From: an uncultured Acidimicrobiales bacterium
GTDB lineage: Bacteria > Actinomycetota > Acidimicrobiia > Acidimicrobiales > SZUA-35
Direction: 5' to 3'
Length of the DNA stretch: 60,597 bases
Assembly: GCA_938002965.1 (NCBI GenBank)
Contig: CALKZY010000023.1
Span: 1-60,597 of the forward strand
This document shows positions 58,136 through 60,597 of this stretch, in pieces (position 1 is the stretch's first letter; every line of letters begins with the position of its first letter). The translations under genes were made by a program, and so were the position numbers. The notes below the pieces were generated by a model that saw nothing but the letters and a program-made list of their open reading frames with translations, had not been told where the DNA came from and did no database searches.

Positions 58136-60597
58136 TTGTCATCATTAACGCTGGAACAACTCTCACCCAGGGTCGCCGAAGACAGCTCACAACATGGCGG
58201 AAGCCAACAAGGCTCCGGAAGGCGACCGCCTCGGCGCTCAGCAATCGCTATTGGAGTTGTTCTCGCTTTCGTACTCGGGCTCCTGATCTACGCGAGCGAC
58301 TCATCAACAGCGTCAAGCGATCCAGAGTTCGTCTCCGCCCCCGGAGAAGCGACAACGGGACTACCCGCCGGAGTTCAACTATCTCCCTCCGGCTCGATGA
58401 AGATAACGCTCCCGGGGTCCACTGTCGACGCCGTTGATGTGAGCGGCAGCATTCACGTCTTGGCCGACAACGTGACCATCACCAATAGCCGCGTCGATGC
58501 CAGCGGAAGTTTCTACGGAATCAAGATTGGCTCAGGCGTTAAAGGGCTCACTATCGCCGACACCGAAATCTTTGGAGCGAAATCGGCTGCTGTCTCATTC
58601 GGCGAATACGATGCAGTTCGACTTAACGTTCACAGCTCGCGAGATGGGCTTCTTGTTGGCACCAACGTGACAATAAGGGACTCATGGATTCACGACCTTC
58701 AGCCCAGGGGTTCCGGGGTCAAGACGGTGGGCGGGGCGAACAGCATCATCATCGGCAACCACATTGAGATCGGCAGCGGCTCCTCAGGTGCAGCCATTCA
58801 GGTTCGCGCTGACCACAAACCGTTAGAGAGCTGGCTCATTCAAGGCAACTTTCTGACTGGCGGCAAGCAGTCGGTCTACTTTGACGCTCGTCGACACGAT
58901 GCCATAAACGTTCAATTCTTCGGGAATCTCTTTAAGGCTGACTCTTGGAGACAGTCGGCTTCCTACCTCAAAGCCTCTCCATCTGTTTGGTCAGACAACC
59001 GGACTACTAACGACGAGGCAATCACAACGTCACGTACTCTCGACGAGCGGTTCGCTGAAATCGAGATTCCACAGAATAACGCTCCCCCGCGGACTGTCGG
59101 CTCCACTGTCGTGCAAACCACGACGACAGCCACTCCACGGTCATCAATCACCGTCTCAAACCCAACTACCTCGTCGACCACAACGCCCCCAACACCAAAT
59201 GAGGACGAGGTCTACCTGAGCTTCGACGGCGACAACGACTTCGTCTCGCTCGGCAGCCTCGACGTCCCGGGTTCGGAATTGACCATCGAGGCCATGGTAA
59301 ATCCACAGGGATTCTCCAATTGTCGGCTAGACGACTGCCGAGTTGTTTCAAAGGCAACCGGCACCTCGACAAATCAGCACACTTGGATGCTCAGCACAAT
59401 CGCGCAGCACGGTGAGACCAAACTACGGTTCCGACTTACCACCGTTGACTCCACCAAGACGCTGATCGCAGATGGCGGTTCAGTACAGACTGGGCAGTGG
59501 CATCACGCGGCCGCCACCTATGACGGATCGCAGATGCGTCTGTACCTCGACGGTGAGGTTGTCGGCTCAACACCGATGTCTGGTTCAATCGCTCAGCAAC
59601 CGTCCGTCGAAGCCTGGATCGGTGGAAATCCGGATGGCCCAGAGTCACGTCCCTGGCAAGGCGGAATCGACGAGGTTCGTATCTGGCGTGAGGCTAGAGA
59701 ACCAGCCGAAATCATCGCTTCAATGAACGGACGAATCGAGCCAGCTCCCACTCTCGTCGCCTACTACCCCATCACGTCTGACACCCACGTCAGGGATCTA
59801 ATCGGCAACCACGACGGGCGGTCAGGCACCTCAGGAGAGGCTGACGACTCCGACCCGACGATGGTTAGCGGCCGATCTGGCGGACCGGCCACAACGACCA
59901 ACGCACCGTCGACCACCAGCGCGATCGCGACAACCACCGAAGCCTCCACCACTAGTGAGGTCACGACAACCACCGAAGCCTCGACGACGACGACGAGCGC
60001 CCGGTCATCGACCACCGTACGAAAACCAGCGCCGAAATCTTGGGAGGACGCATTCGCTTCGCGTGATCTTGCCACCATCCGAAGCTGGTACGCAAACAAC
60101 TCAGGTATCGCAGCGGCCGGCCTCACTGACGGTGATCTAACTTCGTCTGACGGAGTAAAGACGAGCCACGACGGGCAAGTAATCGATGGCTTGCTCGTGA
60201 AGGGGCGCATCACCGTCCTTCACGACAACGTGACGATTCGGAACTCAAAGATTGTTGGATCGGGCGCTTGGTATGCCATCTCCGTGCCGTTTGCCAACCG
60301 GGCAGACGTCACTCAGTTGACAGTCGAGAACGTCTCCATTGAAGGTTTCGGCTGTGCAAGTACTGGAAATTGCGAAACGGCCATTATGACCTGGCAGGGA
60401 AACAAGCTAACAGTTGACCGGACCAACATTCGTGGCCACAACGGAGGCATTCGCCTGCACTCTGGCGCCCGCGTTAGCTACACGTCCGTCGCCGACATCC
60501 AGACATACTCCGGCAGCCATAACACGGCAATGTCAACACGAGGCGGCAGCGACTACACAATTAGTCGAAACTACCTCGAAGGCTCATCATCTAGTGC
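58136..60597 (+). CDS. Large exported beta-helix/LamG protein, 3' end beyond the window
   Basis: The frame stays open for 820 codons to the window edge. It starts at a TTG with GGAAGGAC seven bases upstream. A membrane segment at about 35-53 (IAIGVVLAFVLGLLIYAS) is a signal anchor. Right-handed beta-helix repeats follow (VTITNSRVDASGSFYGIKIG, LTIADTEIFGAKSAAVSFG). A Thr-rich linker leads to a LamG/concanavalin-like domain (YLSFDGDNDFVSLGSL, WHHAAATYDGSQMRLYLDGE, GIDEVRIWREAREP). A second Thr-rich stalk and a second beta-helix (VTIRNSKIVGSGAWYAISV) follow. It is probably a polysaccharide-binding or -degrading surface protein. Confidence 0.8.
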   Translation, partial: MSSLTLEQLSPRVAEDSSQHGGSQQGSGRRPPRRSAIAIGVVLAFVLGLLIYASDSSTASSDPEFVSAPGEATTGLPAGVQLSPSGSMKITLPGSTVDAVDVSGSIHVLADNVTITNSRVDASGSFYGIKIGSGVKGLTIADTEIFGAKSAAVSFGEYDAVRLNVHSSRDGLLVGTNVTIRDSWIHDLQPRGSGVKTVGGANSIIIGNHIEIGSGSSGAAIQVRADHKPLESWLIQGNFLTGGKQSVYFDARRHDAINVQFFGNLFKADSWRQSASYLKASPSVWSDNRTTNDEAITTSRTLDERFAEIEIPQNNAPPRTVGSTVVQTTTTATPRSSITVSNPTTSSTTTPPTPNEDEVYLSFDGDNDFVSLGSLDVPGSELTIEAMVNPQGFSNCRLDDCRVVSKATGTSTNQHTWMLSTIAQHGETKLRFRLTTVDSTKTLIADGGSVQTGQWHHAAATYDGSQMRLYLDGEVVGSTPMSGSIAQQPSVEAWIGGNPDGPESRPWQGGIDEVRIWREAREPAEIIASMNGRIEPAPTLVAYYPITSDTHVRDLIGNHDGRSGTSGEADDSDPTMVSGRSGGPATTTNAPSTTSAIATTTEASTTSEVTTTTEASTTTTSARSSTTVRKPAPKSWEDAFASRDLATIRSWYANNSGIAAAGLTDGDLTSSDGVKTSHDGQVIDGLLVKGRITVLHDNVTIRNSKIVGSGAWYAISVPFANRADVTQLTVENVSIEGFGCASTGNCETAIMTWQGNKLTVDRTNIRGHNGGIRLHSGARVSYTSVADIQTYSGSHNTAMSTRGGSDYTISRNYLEGSSSS

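Overview
The window reads as chromosome from a GC-rich actinobacterium. The order of housekeeping genes (ispF-rlmB, radA-disA, clpC, lysS), the DUF2510 surface proteins and an integrative element of the pSAM2 type all fit. The gene mix resembles Acidimicrobiia more than Streptomyces or Mycobacterium, but that placement is an inference from gene content alone.

Region 1 (65-13509) is an actinobacterial integrative and conjugative element (AICE) in the 3' end of a tRNA-Thr(TGT) gene, bounded by a 47-bp direct repeat. Its leftward backbone is integrase, excisionase, a HUH-type replication initiator, an FtsK/TraB-like DNA translocase and several small transfer or membrane proteins. A two-gene rightward module (HTH regulator plus PP2C-like protein) of unknown purpose and a complete Gabija anti-phage operon (gajA-gajB) are the cargo at the right end.

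Region 2 (13510-24230) holds small secreted or anchored proteins, a zinc-ribbon gene broken by a 13-bp tandem duplication, a GMC oxidoreductase, two DUF2510 proteins, and rlmB-ispF. An IspD-like protein without catalytic motifs lies at the usual ispD place; an apparently functional ispD with a low-complexity insert is divergent from it.

Region 3 (24253-30612) is a nine-gene leftward operon for a glucitol/sorbitol-type polyol PTS: SorC regulator, GutM, IIC, IIC2, IIB, IIA, a SAF-domain NAD(P) oxidoreductase, a class II aldolase-like protein and HPr. An array of TCACGTACGTGA palindromes lies upstream and a strong hairpin splits the operon in the middle.

Region 4 (30687-50034) carries signalling and housekeeping genes: a Crp-family regulator, disA (c-di-AMP), radA, an MFS transporter, an unusual lipoprotein-HAD fusion, clpC with a ClgR-type box, a prenyl synthase, an M15 peptidase, a probable selenocysteine-containing peroxiredoxin-like gene (in-frame TGA at the first position of a CxxC motif, followed by a SECIS-like hairpin), a YbaK deacylase, a GGDEF/EAL protein and lysS.

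Region 5 (50084-60597) is about the cell surface: a collagen-like secreted protein, the dTDP-rhamnose genes rfbC-rfbB-rfbA, an asparagine-synthase-like protein, an FrhB-like flavoprotein, and the first 820 codons of a large beta-helix/LamG exoprotein that runs off the window.
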